IMG/VR virus record: IMGVR_UViG_3300028115_001312
Location: 1 to 64,000 of that record
Reading direction: 5' to 3' (one strand)
Length of the DNA: 64,000 nucleotides
Source: a virus
Shown: piece after piece, positions 7,958 through 16,334 of the stretch
Numbering within the stretch: the first letter of the stretch is position 1
Layout: each line of letters opens with the position of its first letter
Made by a program: the position numbers and the translations under genes
Notes under the pieces: model-generated
Seen by the model: the letters and a program-made list of their open reading frames with translations, nothing else
Told to the model about the DNA's origin: nothing
Databases searched by the model: none

Positions 7958-9005
7958 GTAATGTATCCTTATACACAGCTTTAATTCCAAATGCTTCGTT
8001 ATTAAACTTCACAAGTGTACTTAATGCTTCAGGTGTAATAAGTTTCATCAGTGTATCTCTATGAGCATCACCGGCATTGCCAATTAGCCATTGATACTTG
8101 CCAACTTTCTTTTCTACTGCACTGACACTTTCAGGATTTGTAGCAACTTGTTTTAATGCTGCGATTAGTTTCGCTTTATTTGGATTTCCTTTTCCAACCC
8201 ATAGTGCTTTTTGCATACCATCACGGAAACTTTTTACAAGTTTATAGGCGGCATATAAATCACCTTCTGGTTTTGTTCTATTTGCTGCATAGAATAATTG
8301 CTCCATTTGATATCCTGGATAATTTGGATCATCAGCATGTGAACCATCTGCTTGTAGTATCCCATGGTGAAACCATAATCCTGCAACGCCTTGTTCAATA
8401 GTAGGTTGAACATGTTTTTTAAAAGCAGCTGGATTTTCTCTAGTACCGTCTAGTTCGCCACGTTTAAATGCTAAACGTCTTTCGCCACCTGACATACCTT
8501 TTACCCAGTTTACTTTACGTTTGAAACAGTCAATGTATTGTTCTGTAGTAAGTCCTGCTCCACACTTTAGTAATGTCATTGCAATGCCTTCTGGAATCAT
8601 TCCACTACCAGCAGCAAAAGCAGTTTTCTTTCCACCGTATGGATTATGATCCTTACGTGATGCAACAATAATATTTAGATTCATTAATCCTACACTTTCA
8701 TAGTCGGCATAGTTGTAATCTACCTTTTCGTTTAAGAAACTTACACCATTACCACCATGAGATACCATTATTGTTTTTGGATCATTTTGGAGTTCATTGT
8801 GAAACTTGTTGAATCCAGGAATGTCTCTAGCACCTCTAATGTGTTTGATAACAATCTTTTCATCTAAATATTTTTCCATTTCTGTAGCCACGATCTGTGC
8901 CCACACACTTGTACCTCCTCCTGGCTTTTGTGGTACTATCATTGTATAATCAGCAAGTGCTGGTGTACTAAGCATTAAAAATAATGCAATTAAAAATTTA
9001 CGCAT
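7944..9005 (-). CDS. tctC: TctC-like periplasmic solute-binding protein
   Basis: This 353-residue protein begins with a clear signal peptide (residues 1-18, ending TPALA). The mature start MIVPQKPGGGTSVWAQ matches the PGG-x-[TS]-D/x binding loop of the Bug/TctC family, which captures tricarboxylates or other carboxylates in the periplasm for the TctAB membrane pair. It overlaps tctA by 8 nt. A phage copy could boost carboxylate uptake during infection. The actual ligand is unknown. Confidence 0.85.
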   Translation of the reverse strand: MRKFLIALFLMLSTPALADYTMIVPQKPGGGTSVWAQIVATEMEKYLDEKIVIKHIRGARDIPGFNKFHNELQNDPKTIMVSHGGNGVSFLNEKVDYNYADYESVGLMNLNIIVASRKDHNPYGGKKTAFAAGSGMIPEGIAMTLLKCGAGLTTEQYIDCFKRKVNWVKGMSGGERRLAFKRGELDGTRENPAAFKKHVQPTIEQGVAGLWFHHGILQADGSHADDPNYPGYQMEQLFYAANRTKPEGDLYAAYKLVKSFRDGMQKALWVGKGNPNKAKLIAALKQVATNPESVSAVEKKVGKYQWLIGNAGDAHRDTLMKLITPEALSTLVKFNNEAFGIKAVYKDTLLAQK

Positions 9006-10428
9006 AATCGATTTTTCCTTTCTTTATAAAACTATATGCAAAGATACCTATAATAAAAATAACTAATACCATAAATATCGGTCTTGTAATTAAACTTTCA
9101 ATGTCATACAAAGCAAACATCTGTATGGAAAGTTTTTCTATTTTTTCGGATAATATAAATCCTATTAGTAGAGCAGGTCTACTAAATTTGTAATGTCTGC
9201 AAACAAATCCTATGCAGGAAAATACAGCTAACATTACAAAATCTTCCCAGCCTCCTGTATACTGCATACTACTCCATACAATTACTGCTAGTAAAATAGG
9301 AAAATAATATTTGTAAGGGACACTGGTAATATAACTAATTGGCTTTATTAAAAATATACACAATATTGCAACTATAACTGTTGCACTTAAAAAGCCAAAT
9401 GTCATACTTGTAAAAAATTCTGTGTCGTAGGCTAAATCTGGTGTGCCTAATTCAAAATTTAGATACATAAACAAACTCATTAAAACTGCCGCAAACGGTG
9501 CACCTGGTATACCAAATAAAACTGTTGGAATCATACTTGTTGCTTTCTGTGCATTATTAGCACCTTCTGGTCCTATAACACCTTTAATATTGCCGTTACC
9601 AAAACGTTCATTTGGATTACTAGCGACTGCACTTCCGTATGCCATCCAATCTGCCATAGCACCTCCTAGTCCAGGCAGTAAACCTATAAAAGCACCAATA
9701 AAACCGCCTCGTAGTCCTAACCAACGATTACGCCAAAATTCTTTGACACCTTCTGTTAATTCGCTTTTTACAATAGTGGCAGTCTTAGTTCTATTGAACA
9801 GTCCTTTAATTAATTCTGGAATAGCAAATAGTCCTGCAACTACTGGCATAAGTTGTATACCATCTTCTAAATAAAACCAACTACCAGTAAAACGTGGCTC
9901 ATTTGTTTCTGGGTTAACTCCTACCATGCCTAAAAATATACCAATACAAATTGCACACAAACTACGGAACCAAAATTTTGTACTTATAAATCCAACTGTT
10001 GCTAGTGCAAGTACAGTAAATGCCCAAAGTTCAGGTACACCAATAATCATCAATAAGTTTGTATACCAAGGTAATAATAAGAACACTAAACAACCCCAAA
10101 TTAAACCATTTACTGTTGAAGTGGTAACGGCGGCACTGATTGCATAACTTGCTCTGCCTTGTTGTGCAAGTGGAAAGCCATCTACCATAGTAGCAGCGGC
10201 ACTGTTTGCTCCTGGTATTCCTAACAATATTGAAGTAAAACTATCGCCTGTGGTACTAGCAGCAACCACTGCCATTAAGAATACTACACCTAAATATGGT
10301 TCATGAACAAAGTAACTGATAAAACCAAACAGTGCAACCAAACCTGTAGTAGCACCTGCACTAGGTATTATGCCTATTAGTAATCCATATAGTACGCCAG
10401 CCATTAAAGCTGTAATCATTTCAATCAT
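8998..10428 (-). CDS. tctA: TctA-family tripartite tricarboxylate transporter large membrane subunit
   Basis: The 476-residue protein has about a dozen hydrophobic segments and the two conserved glycine-rich motifs of the TctA family: GIPGANSAAATMVDGFPLA near residue 70, and GLLPGLGGAMADWMAYGSA near 250. Full-length bacterial TctA is about 500 residues, so this one looks complete. Expression is probably coupled to the TctC-like gene downstream. Auxiliary transport genes of this type in a phage suggest nutrient capture for the infected cell. Confidence 0.88.
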   Translation of the reverse strand: MIEMITALMAGVLYGLLIGIIPSAGATTGLVALFGFISYFVHEPYLGVVFLMAVVAASTTGDSFTSILLGIPGANSAAATMVDGFPLAQQGRASYAISAAVTTSTVNGLIWGCLVFLLLPWYTNLLMIIGVPELWAFTVLALATVGFISTKFWFRSLCAICIGIFLGMVGVNPETNEPRFTGSWFYLEDGIQLMPVVAGLFAIPELIKGLFNRTKTATIVKSELTEGVKEFWRNRWLGLRGGFIGAFIGLLPGLGGAMADWMAYGSAVASNPNERFGNGNIKGVIGPEGANNAQKATSMIPTVLFGIPGAPFAAVLMSLFMYLNFELGTPDLAYDTEFFTSMTFGFLSATVIVAILCIFLIKPISYITSVPYKYYFPILLAVIVWSSMQYTGGWEDFVMLAVFSCIGFVCRHYKFSRPALLIGFILSEKIEKLSIQMFALYDIESLITRPIFMVLVIFIIGIFAYSFIKKGKIDYA

Positions 10429-10442
10429 AGAGAATCCACAGT

Positions 10443-10519
10443 CGCATACATGCGAATGTGCCTTAAAAATTTCCGGGAGTCTACAACTGAACTTCTTTAC
10501 ATTCGAGCGTTAGTTGTAG
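10443..10519. other. Intergenic inverted repeats upstream of tctA
   Basis: The 98-nt gap holds CGCATACATGCG (10443-10454) and an 8-bp inverted repeat, CTACAACT at 10481-10488 with AGTTGTAG at 10512-10519, separated by 23 nt. There is no T-run, so it is unlikely to be a terminator. It may be an operator or leader structure for the transporter genes. Weak evidence. Confidence 0.3.
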
Positions 10520-10526
10520 TATGTTT

Positions 10527-10895
10527 TTATTTATGTTCTTTCCAGACAGATTCAAACTTTTCTGAAGTACGAGGTAAACGTTCACAGTTTCCCCAAAGTC
10601 TTGCGGTATAATTATCAACCATTCTATCTACGTCTTTTTGGCTCCAACTATCAGGTATAAGTTGTCCTTTTACTGCAAAGTATAGTTCATTTGCATCTTT
10701 CCATTTTTGTGCAAAATCTTTTTCCCAATAAGCACGACCACCGTCCCATAGTGTTTTTAACCCAAATCCACATTTTAGTTGATAAATTTGTGATCCATCT
10801 GCATCATATTCCCATAGTCTATCATCTGGGGATAAGCCTACGTTTGTATATTTCTTTTGGAATATTTCCCACTTCATTACTGTTTTGTCCTCCAA
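10527..10895 (-). CDS. Uncharacterised 122-residue protein
   Basis: Soluble and tryptophan-rich, with no recognised motif. It overlaps the methyltransferase gene upstream by 19 nt and precedes the transporter operon after a 98-nt gap. Translation coupling to the methyltransferase is likely. Confidence 0.65.
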   Translation of the reverse strand: MEDKTVMKWEIFQKKYTNVGLSPDDRLWEYDADGSQIYQLKCGFGLKTLWDGGRAYWEKDFAQKWKDANELYFAVKGQLIPDSWSQKDVDRMVDNYTARLWGNCERLPRTSEKFESVWKEHK

Positions 10896-11560
10896 ACGAA
10901 GTACAGTCGATTTTTATGACTGTCTGTACGTAGATCCAATATGTCTACACCTAGTTGATTAGCACAATTTACTACAAAGTTGGCGTCCCAGGGATAAAAA
11001 CTAATCCAGTTTGATTCTGTTTTATCATGTGGCAGTCCTGGATTTGCTCTAAAGAATAGTACTGCACCTGGATTGCACAAACTCACTGCATGTTCTAGCT
11101 CAGCAAATATTTTATCTGTACTACCAAAATTTATACTTCCTAGTGCTAGTATTGCATCAAAACGTTCTTCTGGATAGTAATCTAATAGTTTGATTTGTAA
11201 ATCAGCACGATCATTATATGGATCAATCCCTATAATATTGTCTATCTTGCCTTTGAACTCATGGTATCCACATCCAATATCTAGAACATGTCTTGGTTTC
11301 AGTTTGTTTATTTCATCTATTAGTGCTGGACCACTGTATTTGTATTTTGACATTTCTCCTTGCCAAACATTGGCAAAATAATGTCCCAACACTTTATCAT
11401 CAATTCTATCTACTAGTTGTCCAATGTTTTCGTACTCAACATCTTCTACAGTTACATTAAATGTGGCCTGTATTGCTTGACGCATGGTATTTGGATTTCG
11501 TAGAAGTTGAGGTGATACGTGTATCATCTGTTCTAGTTTGTTAAGGATTTTATGATTCAT
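10877..11560 (-). CDS. Class I SAM-dependent methyltransferase
   Basis: A 227-residue protein with motif I VLDIGCGYHEF (about residues 92-102), an acidic second strand end (IIGIDPYND) and the later strand FDAILALGS. These form a Rossmann-type SAM site. The first 85 residues are helical and lack a known targeting domain. The substrate is unknown. It overlaps the next gene at both ends. Confidence 0.75.
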   Translation of the reverse strand: MNHKILNKLEQMIHVSPQLLRNPNTMRQAIQATFNVTVEDVEYENIGQLVDRIDDKVLGHYFANVWQGEMSKYKYSGPALIDEINKLKPRHVLDIGCGYHEFKGKIDNIIGIDPYNDRADLQIKLLDYYPEERFDAILALGSINFGSTDKIFAELEHAVSLCNPGAVLFFRANPGLPHDKTESNWISFYPWDANFVVNCANQLGVDILDLRTDSHKNRLYFVWRTKQ

Positions 11561-12090
11561 GGTTTACCTTTATATGTAGTAATGAAAATATCACTGTGTT
11601 TATGATGTTGTTTCCATTGTAACTTATGTTTCTGAGCAAAGTCAAGTATAAGTTGATTTTGTTCACATATTCTTTCCCACATAGTATCTATATTTTCATA
11701 CCATTCATAGTTAGGATATGTAATTGTAAAACCTCCGGCTTGTAACCACCAATCCATACTAGGTTGGTCTGCTCTATATATTAGTTGTATCCAAGCATCT
11801 GGATATTGATATTGTATTTCTGAAAAATAATATGGCCACTCATGACTCATTAGTAATTTAGTACCTGTACCTGAAAAAGGTGCATATAGGTTGCTTGCAA
11901 ATAAACTACAATCAAACTCCATGCCTGTGCCAAAATAAGCATCTCGATGTCCTGAGAATTTATTGTGTGTATAAACTCTATGTGGCGCTCTGTCTGTTGT
12001 ATCGTAAGCTGGGTCTTGTTTGATCTCCTGTGCAATACCACTCCAACGACTGCCTGGCACACCTGTAAAAAATATTAATTCTGGAAGCAT
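11557..12090 (-). CDS. P-loop-like, possibly sulfotransferase-like protein
   Basis: This 177-residue protein begins with a strand-loop FFTGVPGSRWSGIA that resembles a phosphate-binding loop (as in sulfotransferases or kinases), but with tryptophan where the Walker lysine would be. The rest is aromatic-rich. A PAPS-binding sulfotransferase-like role is possible and unconfirmed. It is the first minus-strand gene of the cluster and has a late-promoter-like GATAAATA just upstream. Confidence 0.6.
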   Translation of the reverse strand: MLPELIFFTGVPGSRWSGIAQEIKQDPAYDTTDRAPHRVYTHNKFSGHRDAYFGTGMEFDCSLFASNLYAPFSGTGTKLLMSHEWPYYFSEIQYQYPDAWIQLIYRADQPSMDWWLQAGGFTITYPNYEWYENIDTMWERICEQNQLILDFAQKHKLQWKQHHKHSDIFITTYKGKP

Positions 12091-12095
12091 AAAAT

Positions 12096-12103
12096 TATTT
12101 ATC
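12096..12103 (-). promoter_or_regulatory. Late-promoter-like GATAAATA
   Basis: Minus-strand GATAAATA, one mismatch from the T4 late -10 TATAAATA, lies 6-13 nt upstream of the ATG at 12090. It is part of a divergent promoter region shared with phoH. If used, the transcript would be almost leaderless. Confidence 0.4.
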
Positions 12104-12155
12104 CATTATATACGTATATAACTAATATATGGTATTATATCTACTAATAGTGTGA

Positions 12156-12163
12156 TTTAAATA
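12156..12163 (+). promoter_or_regulatory. Late-promoter-like TTTAAATA upstream of phoH
   Basis: Plus-strand TTTAAATAC shares the TAAATA(C) core of gp55-type late promoters and precedes the leader ORF and phoH. The rest of 12104-12246 is AT-rich with no other gene. Confidence 0.35.
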
Positions 12164-12191
12164 CAGTTAGGAAAGGGAGGCAAGAGTCTTC

Positions 12192-12239
12192 ATGAATCAA
12201 TTAAAAAATTTGCTTCTCTATAACATTAACAGGAGATAG
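12192..12239 (+). CDS. Putative 15-residue leader peptide of phoH
   Basis: ATG at 12192, preceded by GGGAGG, encodes MNQLKNLLLYNINRR and stops with TAG inside the AGGAGATAG ribosome site of phoH. The SD of phoH therefore lies in the last codons of the leader, a layout typical of translational coupling or attenuation. It could also be a chance ORF. Confidence 0.35.
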   Translation: MNQLKNLLLYNINRR

Positions 12240-12246
12240 CAAATAA

Positions 12247-12990
12247 ATGGCTAGAAAAAACCGTAAGCAGAGACATAGACACGAAACTCATGCTGAATAC
12301 ATCAATAATAACGTTCACTACCTACCACAAGCACAAAAACAAAAACAAGTCCATATACATGGTCGCAACCCAAATCAAAAAGATTACATACAAAAACTAT
12401 TAGATCCGACGCAAACAATTATATTTGCTACAGGACCTGCTGGTACAGGTAAGACAATGTTAGCAGTGTTGGCGGCAGTGAAAGCACTAAAAGAGCAGAC
12501 TATAGATAGGTTAATTATTACGAGACCTGCAGTTGGTGTAGATGATGAAAAACACGGATTTTTACCTGGCGATTTAAATGCAAAAATGGAACCCTGGACA
12601 AAGCCTATATTTGATGTAGTAAGAGAATATTATACTGCAAAACAAATACAAACTATGATTACAGAGGGTATAATAGAAGTTAGTCCACTTGCTTTTATGA
12701 GAGGACGTACATTTAAAAATGCATTTGTTATCGCAGACGAGATGCAAAATGCTACACCTAGTCAAATGAAGATGTTACTCACTCGTATAGGTGATGACAG
12801 TAGAATGGTTGTTACAGGTGATATAGCACAAACAGATCGTAAAGAGTATGAAAATGGCTTATTAGATTTTCAAAAGTTATACGATGCTTATTTAGACAGT
12901 GAATATATATCTGTAAGTAAATTTGATCACGAAGATATCGAAAGACATCCTGCAGTTGCAGAAGTTTTAGACATCTACGGCGATAAATAA
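12247..12990 (+). CDS. phoH: PhoH-like P-loop ATPase
   Basis: The 247-residue protein has Walker A ATGPAGTGKT at residues 61-70, Walker B FVIADEMQN near 160, and the conserved FLPGDLNAKMEPW segment of the PhoH family. PhoH proteins are ATPases related to superfamily 1 helicases and are very common in marine phages. Their role is uncertain and may involve RNA metabolism or phosphate stress. Start: ATG after AGGAGATAGCAAATA. It is on the plus strand against the general trend, with its own promoter region. Confidence 0.92.
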   Translation: MARKNRKQRHRHETHAEYINNNVHYLPQAQKQKQVHIHGRNPNQKDYIQKLLDPTQTIIFATGPAGTGKTMLAVLAAVKALKEQTIDRLIITRPAVGVDDEKHGFLPGDLNAKMEPWTKPIFDVVREYYTAKQIQTMITEGIIEVSPLAFMRGRTFKNAFVIADEMQNATPSQMKMLLTRIGDDSRMVVTGDIAQTDRKEYENGLLDFQKLYDAYLDSEYISVSKFDHEDIERHPAVAEVLDIYGDK

Positions 12991-13027
12991 TGGTGTTATA
13001 ACATTTTTAAAACCGGAGACTTAATTC

Positions 13028-13558
13028 ATGGATTATAAATTTGCACTAAGGTGTTGGCAAGATAAAGAAGGCAGCGAAAATGCTAAAATAAATGTCTTCG
13101 TAAATGATACTCAAATATTAACAGAAGCAGAAGTTTCTGCTGAATCACGTGATACACCAAGTATTGTTTCTTTTGATGCTACAGGACTACCTGATCCTAA
13201 TAGTGATGGAAGTGTGACATGTACTATTAAAGTAGTTTTAGTAAATGATTATTATGTAGATTCAGATACTGATAGAAATGTACATATAAATGGTATAAGA
13301 TATATTACTAAAGACACAGATGGAATTTTTAAAGCATATAATGGGACAACTGATGTTACAGTTACTGATTTTACAAATTATGATAATTTTCAGGGAAGAA
13401 CTATACCAACTAATGTTACAGGAGATCAAATTCCTGCAGACTGGAACGAAAGTTCTGGGGATTTTTATGATATTATCGTTTGGGGTGGCGATGATGGTGT
13501 TGTTATTACATGTCCTTTAATAGCATTATTCCGTGCACCTAATGGGTTTTTAGAATAA
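13028..13558 (+). CDS. Beta-rich protein, possible carbohydrate-binding domain
   Basis: This 176-residue protein is rich in Asp, Thr, Val and Tyr, with no signal peptide, and looks all-beta. The segment KINVFVNDTQILTEAEVSA resembles calcium-dependent carbohydrate-binding modules, but the match is by eye only. GGAG is present 9-12 nt before the ATG. It follows phoH by 37 nt and probably shares its transcript. A virion adhesin role is plausible. Confidence 0.55.
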   Translation: MDYKFALRCWQDKEGSENAKINVFVNDTQILTEAEVSAESRDTPSIVSFDATGLPDPNSDGSVTCTIKVVLVNDYYVDSDTDRNVHINGIRYITKDTDGIFKAYNGTTDVTVTDFTNYDNFQGRTIPTNVTGDQIPADWNESSGDFYDIIVWGGDDGVVITCPLIALFRAPNGFLE

Positions 13559-13565
13559 GAAAAAT

Positions 13566-13642
13566 TGGTGCACCAGGAAGGATTCGAACCTCCGACCCTC
13601 GGTTTCGTAGACCGATGCTCTATCCAGCTGAGCTACTGGTGC
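13566..13642 (-). tRNA. tRNA-Arg(ACG)
   Basis: A complete cloverleaf: acceptor GCACCAG/CTGGTGC, D arm, anticodon arm TCGGT-CTACGAA-ACCGA giving anticodon ACG, T arm with TTCGAAT, discriminator A and an encoded CCA. It would read CGU, which this phage uses together with AGA. Encoded CCA fits a phage tRNA that is ready for charging after processing. Confidence 0.95.
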
Positions 13643-13648
13643 TAAATT

Positions 13649-14008
13649 TTATTCGTGTTCGCCACCTGGATCATTTTTATCCAGTATGACTTTTTTACCG
13701 TTTACCCACATATAGCCTCTGCTTCTGCTAGGTGTATGGTACCTTTTATCTAAAAAGAATGTAGGACGTCTTTTGGCTAATTCAAACGTGCCCACTGTGA
13801 TTACTATTCCTGCAAGCAGTAGACTATGAGCAACTGCACTGTATGCAAACACTGTAATACTACCTATACTCATTGAAAAAATAATACACCACATCCATGC
13901 TAATACCTGCATTACCATGTGTCTAGTGTTTAGATCAGGAATATTAGCCAGTGGATTACGTTTATCATTCATCACTGCATTCCAACAGTCTGCAATAAAT
14001 TTGTTCAT
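13649..14008 (-). CDS. Uncharacterised 119-residue membrane protein
   Basis: A soluble N-terminus (1-30), two hydrophobic segments (about 32-55 and 58-76) and a basic C-terminal tail (about 78-119). No family recognised. It ends 6 nt from the tRNA-Arg and starts close to the HAD phosphatase gene stop, so it likely belongs to the same minus-strand transcript. Confidence 0.65.
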   Translation of the reverse strand: MNKFIADCWNAVMNDKRNPLANIPDLNTRHMVMQVLAWMWCIIFSMSIGSITVFAYSAVAHSLLLAGIVITVGTFELAKRRPTFFLDKRYHTPSRSRGYMWVNGKKVILDKNDPGGEHE

Positions 14009-14018
14009 AATGTATTCC

Positions 14019-14600
14019 TTATACTAAGTTCTTATTTACATAGTTGTATATATCTTTCCAATTTTTCATTAATGGAAAGTCTTTATCATGCATATTAAAA
14101 CCATGCTCCATTAGCAACGGTTTCATTCCTTGCTTTAATCCTGCTAAACAATTCTCAGGCTTATCTTCTACCCAAAAGTAACCACTGTCTTTGTAAACTG
14201 AAAGTGCATCATCTTTATCTGCACCAGTGCCTATACAAGTTACAACACTGAATGTATCTTTTCCAAAAAGTTTTGCTAAGTTCATCTTCCTTAGTTTCTG
14301 TGCATATTTGTTTGTTGACAAACTTGTAACACAATGAAAGTCCCAACCTTCTTCAGCCATCTTTGTAACATATTGTACTGCATCTCTAAGTGGAGGAAGG
14401 TAACCAATTGCTGCACTTTCATTAAACTGTTTAATAAGTTTCTTACCTTGTGTTTTATCTACACCGTATCTTTCACCAATGTTGTAAATTAAATTACTAT
14501 CTTTTACTCTCTTAAATCCAAGTTCTGCCATAAAAATATCAAAGGCATATTCCCAATTACATATTACTCCATCACAATCTACAACTATCGTCTTTTTCAT
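14019..14600 (-). CDS. HAD-superfamily phosphatase, 5'-nucleotidase-like
   Basis: The N-terminal motif IVVDCDGVICNW supplies the two catalytic aspartates of the HAD fold (DxDG). The middle holds the motif II-type VTSLSTN (residue ~93) and the end has the acidic motif IV WVEDKPEN. The 193-residue length and insertion pattern resemble small 5'(3')-nucleotidases of phages, which recycle nucleotides during DNA synthesis. A sigma70-type promoter lies just upstream. Confidence 0.75.
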   Translation of the reverse strand: MKKTIVVDCDGVICNWEYAFDIFMAELGFKRVKDSNLIYNIGERYGVDKTQGKKLIKQFNESAAIGYLPPLRDAVQYVTKMAEEGWDFHCVTSLSTNKYAQKLRKMNLAKLFGKDTFSVVTCIGTGADKDDALSVYKDSGYFWVEDKPENCLAGLKQGMKPLLMEHGFNMHDKDFPLMKNWKDIYNYVNKNLV

Positions 14601-14628
14601 CTTCTCTCCGTTTTCTAACTATATTATT

Positions 14629-14656
14629 ACTATAGCACCTTTTTATGTTTTGTCAA
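14629..14656 (-). promoter_or_regulatory. Sigma70-type promoter
   Basis: Minus-strand TTGACA (14651-14656), 16-nt spacer, TATAGT (14629-14634). It overlaps the stop of the upstream gene and would drive the HAD phosphatase. Confidence 0.6.
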
Positions 14657-14949
14657 CCTTTTATTTGCGAAACAATATAACGAGTGTATATTTCTAAAGT
14701 ATTACAATCTGCTCTTACAAATTCGTCTCCCATACCTCGTAGAGTCCATCCGCCAACTTGATTTGGATTATTCCATGTTTGATAGTTGTTAACAAGATCT
14801 TTGATTAGTTGTTCACTAGCTTCATAATCTTCTGCTTCTCCTTTTGTATAAAAGATTTTCCCGTCACTTGTTTGGTAAGCTGGCATACTAATTTGTTTAA
14901 CACCTGTAGAGTTGTTGTCGTTTTCAAAAAGATCTAGAATTTGTCCCAT
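14653..14949 (-). CDS. Uncharacterised 98-residue protein
   Basis: A soluble, acidic protein. A YQTSDGKIFYTKGEAEDYE segment suggests a small beta/alpha domain seen in phage proteins, but no function is known. It has its own sigma70-type promoter upstream, so it is probably an early gene. Confidence 0.65.
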   Translation of the reverse strand: MGQILDLFENDNNSTGVKQISMPAYQTSDGKIFYTKGEAEDYEASEQLIKDLVNNYQTWNNPNQVGGWTLRGMGDEFVRADCNTLEIYTRYIVSQIKG

Positions 14950-14979
14950 TTTATTTTCCTTTAGGTTTGTTAAAGTTTA

Positions 14980-15007
14980 ATAGTAGTGTCTTATTATGCT
15001 TTGTCAA
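14980..15007 (-). promoter_or_regulatory. Sigma70-type promoter
   Basis: Minus-strand TTGACA (15002-15007), 16-nt spacer, TACTAT (14980-14985), upstream of the 98-residue gene and overlapping the stop region of the 221-residue gene. Confidence 0.5.
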
Positions 15008-15659
15008 CTGTTTTAACATAATTTAATACAGTTTCATTGCCTCTATGAAACTTACTCTTCTGATGTCTTTTTACTTTGCCTTTTATTTTACAACTGGTAC
15101 CCCAATGTTCAGCAGGATGTTTTGTAAAGAAGCAAACTAAGTTACCATCTATCTCTCCATTGACAACATGACATTGTAAACTCTGTATAAAACTACAATT
15201 AAGCACATTTAGTGTACCTGTGAAATCTTGATTTACTACACCTACAAATGTACTGTTAACACTTAAACTTCTTATAGTTTGATCTGTAGCATCTCTCTTA
15301 ATACTTCTAAAATAGGCTTTAGGTAAACTTGCTACAACACCTATATCTCGCATTGTAACTTCACCAGTGTTAATTACATTGAGAACACGTTGCTCAAACT
15401 CATTTATTTTACCACCCAGTGCTTTAAAAGTTAATCCTTTGTAATATGTAATAACTTTATCTGCAAGTTCTGCACAGTCTTCAGCAACAAAATCCACAAA
15501 TGCCATTCTAAAATCATCTAATAGTCCTAAATGACTCTGTATTATAATTTTATTACTAGCAGGTCCATCTGTAACATATTTTTCGTTATTTTGCTTAAAT
15601 GCAGCCACTGCATAAGTCATTACAGTTTTAATATCAAAAATAGTATCGAATTTCTTCAT
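14994..15659 (-). CDS. Uncharacterised 221-residue protein
   Basis: A soluble protein, with helices in the first 120 residues and a beta-rich, cysteine-containing, basic C-terminal part (about 130-221). No motif recognised. A consensus sigma70-type promoter stands in front of it, so it is likely an early gene. A nucleic-acid-binding role would suit the basic end but is a guess. Confidence 0.65.
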   Translation of the reverse strand: MKKFDTIFDIKTVMTYAVAAFKQNNEKYVTDGPASNKIIIQSHLGLLDDFRMAFVDFVAEDCAELADKVITYYKGLTFKALGGKINEFEQRVLNVINTGEVTMRDIGVVASLPKAYFRSIKRDATDQTIRSLSVNSTFVGVVNQDFTGTLNVLNCSFIQSLQCHVVNGEIDGNLVCFFTKHPAEHWGTSCKIKGKVKRHQKSKFHRGNETVLNYVKTVDKA

Positions 15660-15675
15660 CTGCTTGGTCCTCCTA

Positions 15676-15683
15676 GTTAAATA
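15676..15683 (+). promoter_or_regulatory. Late-promoter-like GTTAAATA
   Basis: Plus-strand GTTAAATAC, sharing the TAAATAC core, lies 25 nt before the plus-strand oxygenase gene. It is the only candidate for that single inverted gene. Confidence 0.35.
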
Positions 15684-15695
15684 CTTTATACTTAC

Positions 15696-15723
15696 ATAAT
15701 AACATAGATGAACAACTTGTCAA
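15696..15723 (-). promoter_or_regulatory. Sigma70-type promoter
   Basis: Minus-strand TTGACA (15718-15723), 16-nt spacer, TATTAT (15696-15701). Its -35 lies inside the first codons of the divergent plus-strand oxygenase gene. Confidence 0.6.
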
Positions 15724-16334
15724 CCTATAATTGGAAAAGATTTAGAGAATATACTGTAGACCGTATACGTAATAGTACTGTTGATTGGGAACCTTATTGG
15801 CATGTTGTAATTGAAAATACACTACATCCTGAACTTTTTGCTCTTGTAGAACAACAATGGCCAGATTTTAAGAGTATAGATTACAATAAAAATCCAGACG
15901 GTTTCAATCAAAACAGAAAATACACACCTTTAGAAACTAGACGTGATTTGCCTTTTTGGCAGGACTATTATAAAAACATAATTGATCATCCTGATATAAT
16001 AGATGCAGTATATAGTTTGGAAAGTTTAGAAAATAATTGCTCTGGAACAACAAGTAGCCTATGGGAAGATTATAGAGGATATGGTGTAAAGAACCATTAT
16101 GATGGTTATACTATAAGTGTTGCTTGGCAATCATATGTTTATTGTGATGGCGGAGAACGCTGGGGAACTAGCATAAATGATGAACACGGAAACGAAATAA
16201 AAAGGTTTCCTTTTAGACCTAATTTATCCTGGTTAATGAGAGTTGATGCAACTAGTTGGCACAGTTGTGATGAAATAGAATGTGACTTACGTAGAAGTAT
16301 AATGGTACGTTTTATGTGTAAGGATAGAGGCTAA
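15708..16334 (+). CDS. 2-oxoglutarate/Fe(II)-dependent oxygenase
   Basis: The 208-residue protein shows the facial triad and 2OG residue: H130 and D132 in NHYDGYT, H185 in SWHSCDE, and arginines 195-196 in DLRRSIMVRF. The GGERWGT and PNLSW segments are those of phage prolyl-hydroxylase-like oxygenases, which are abundant in marine myoviruses. Substrates may be proteins or nucleobases. It lies alone on the plus strand, convergent with the clamp loader gene (4-nt overlap of ends). Confidence 0.75.
   Translation: MNNLSTYNWKRFREYTVDRIRNSTVDWEPYWHVVIENTLHPELFALVEQQWPDFKSIDYNKNPDGFNQNRKYTPLETRRDLPFWQDYYKNIIDHPDIIDAVYSLESLENNCSGTTSSLWEDYRGYGVKNHYDGYTISVAWQSYVYCDGGERWGTSINDEHGNEIKRFPFRPNLSWLMRVDATSWHSCDEIECDLRRSIMVRFMCKDRG

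Noticed and set aside
11850-12062. 70-codon minus-strand ORF within the 177-residue gene
   Set aside because: Entirely inside a longer coding frame, no ribosome site, and a composition of a shadow frame.
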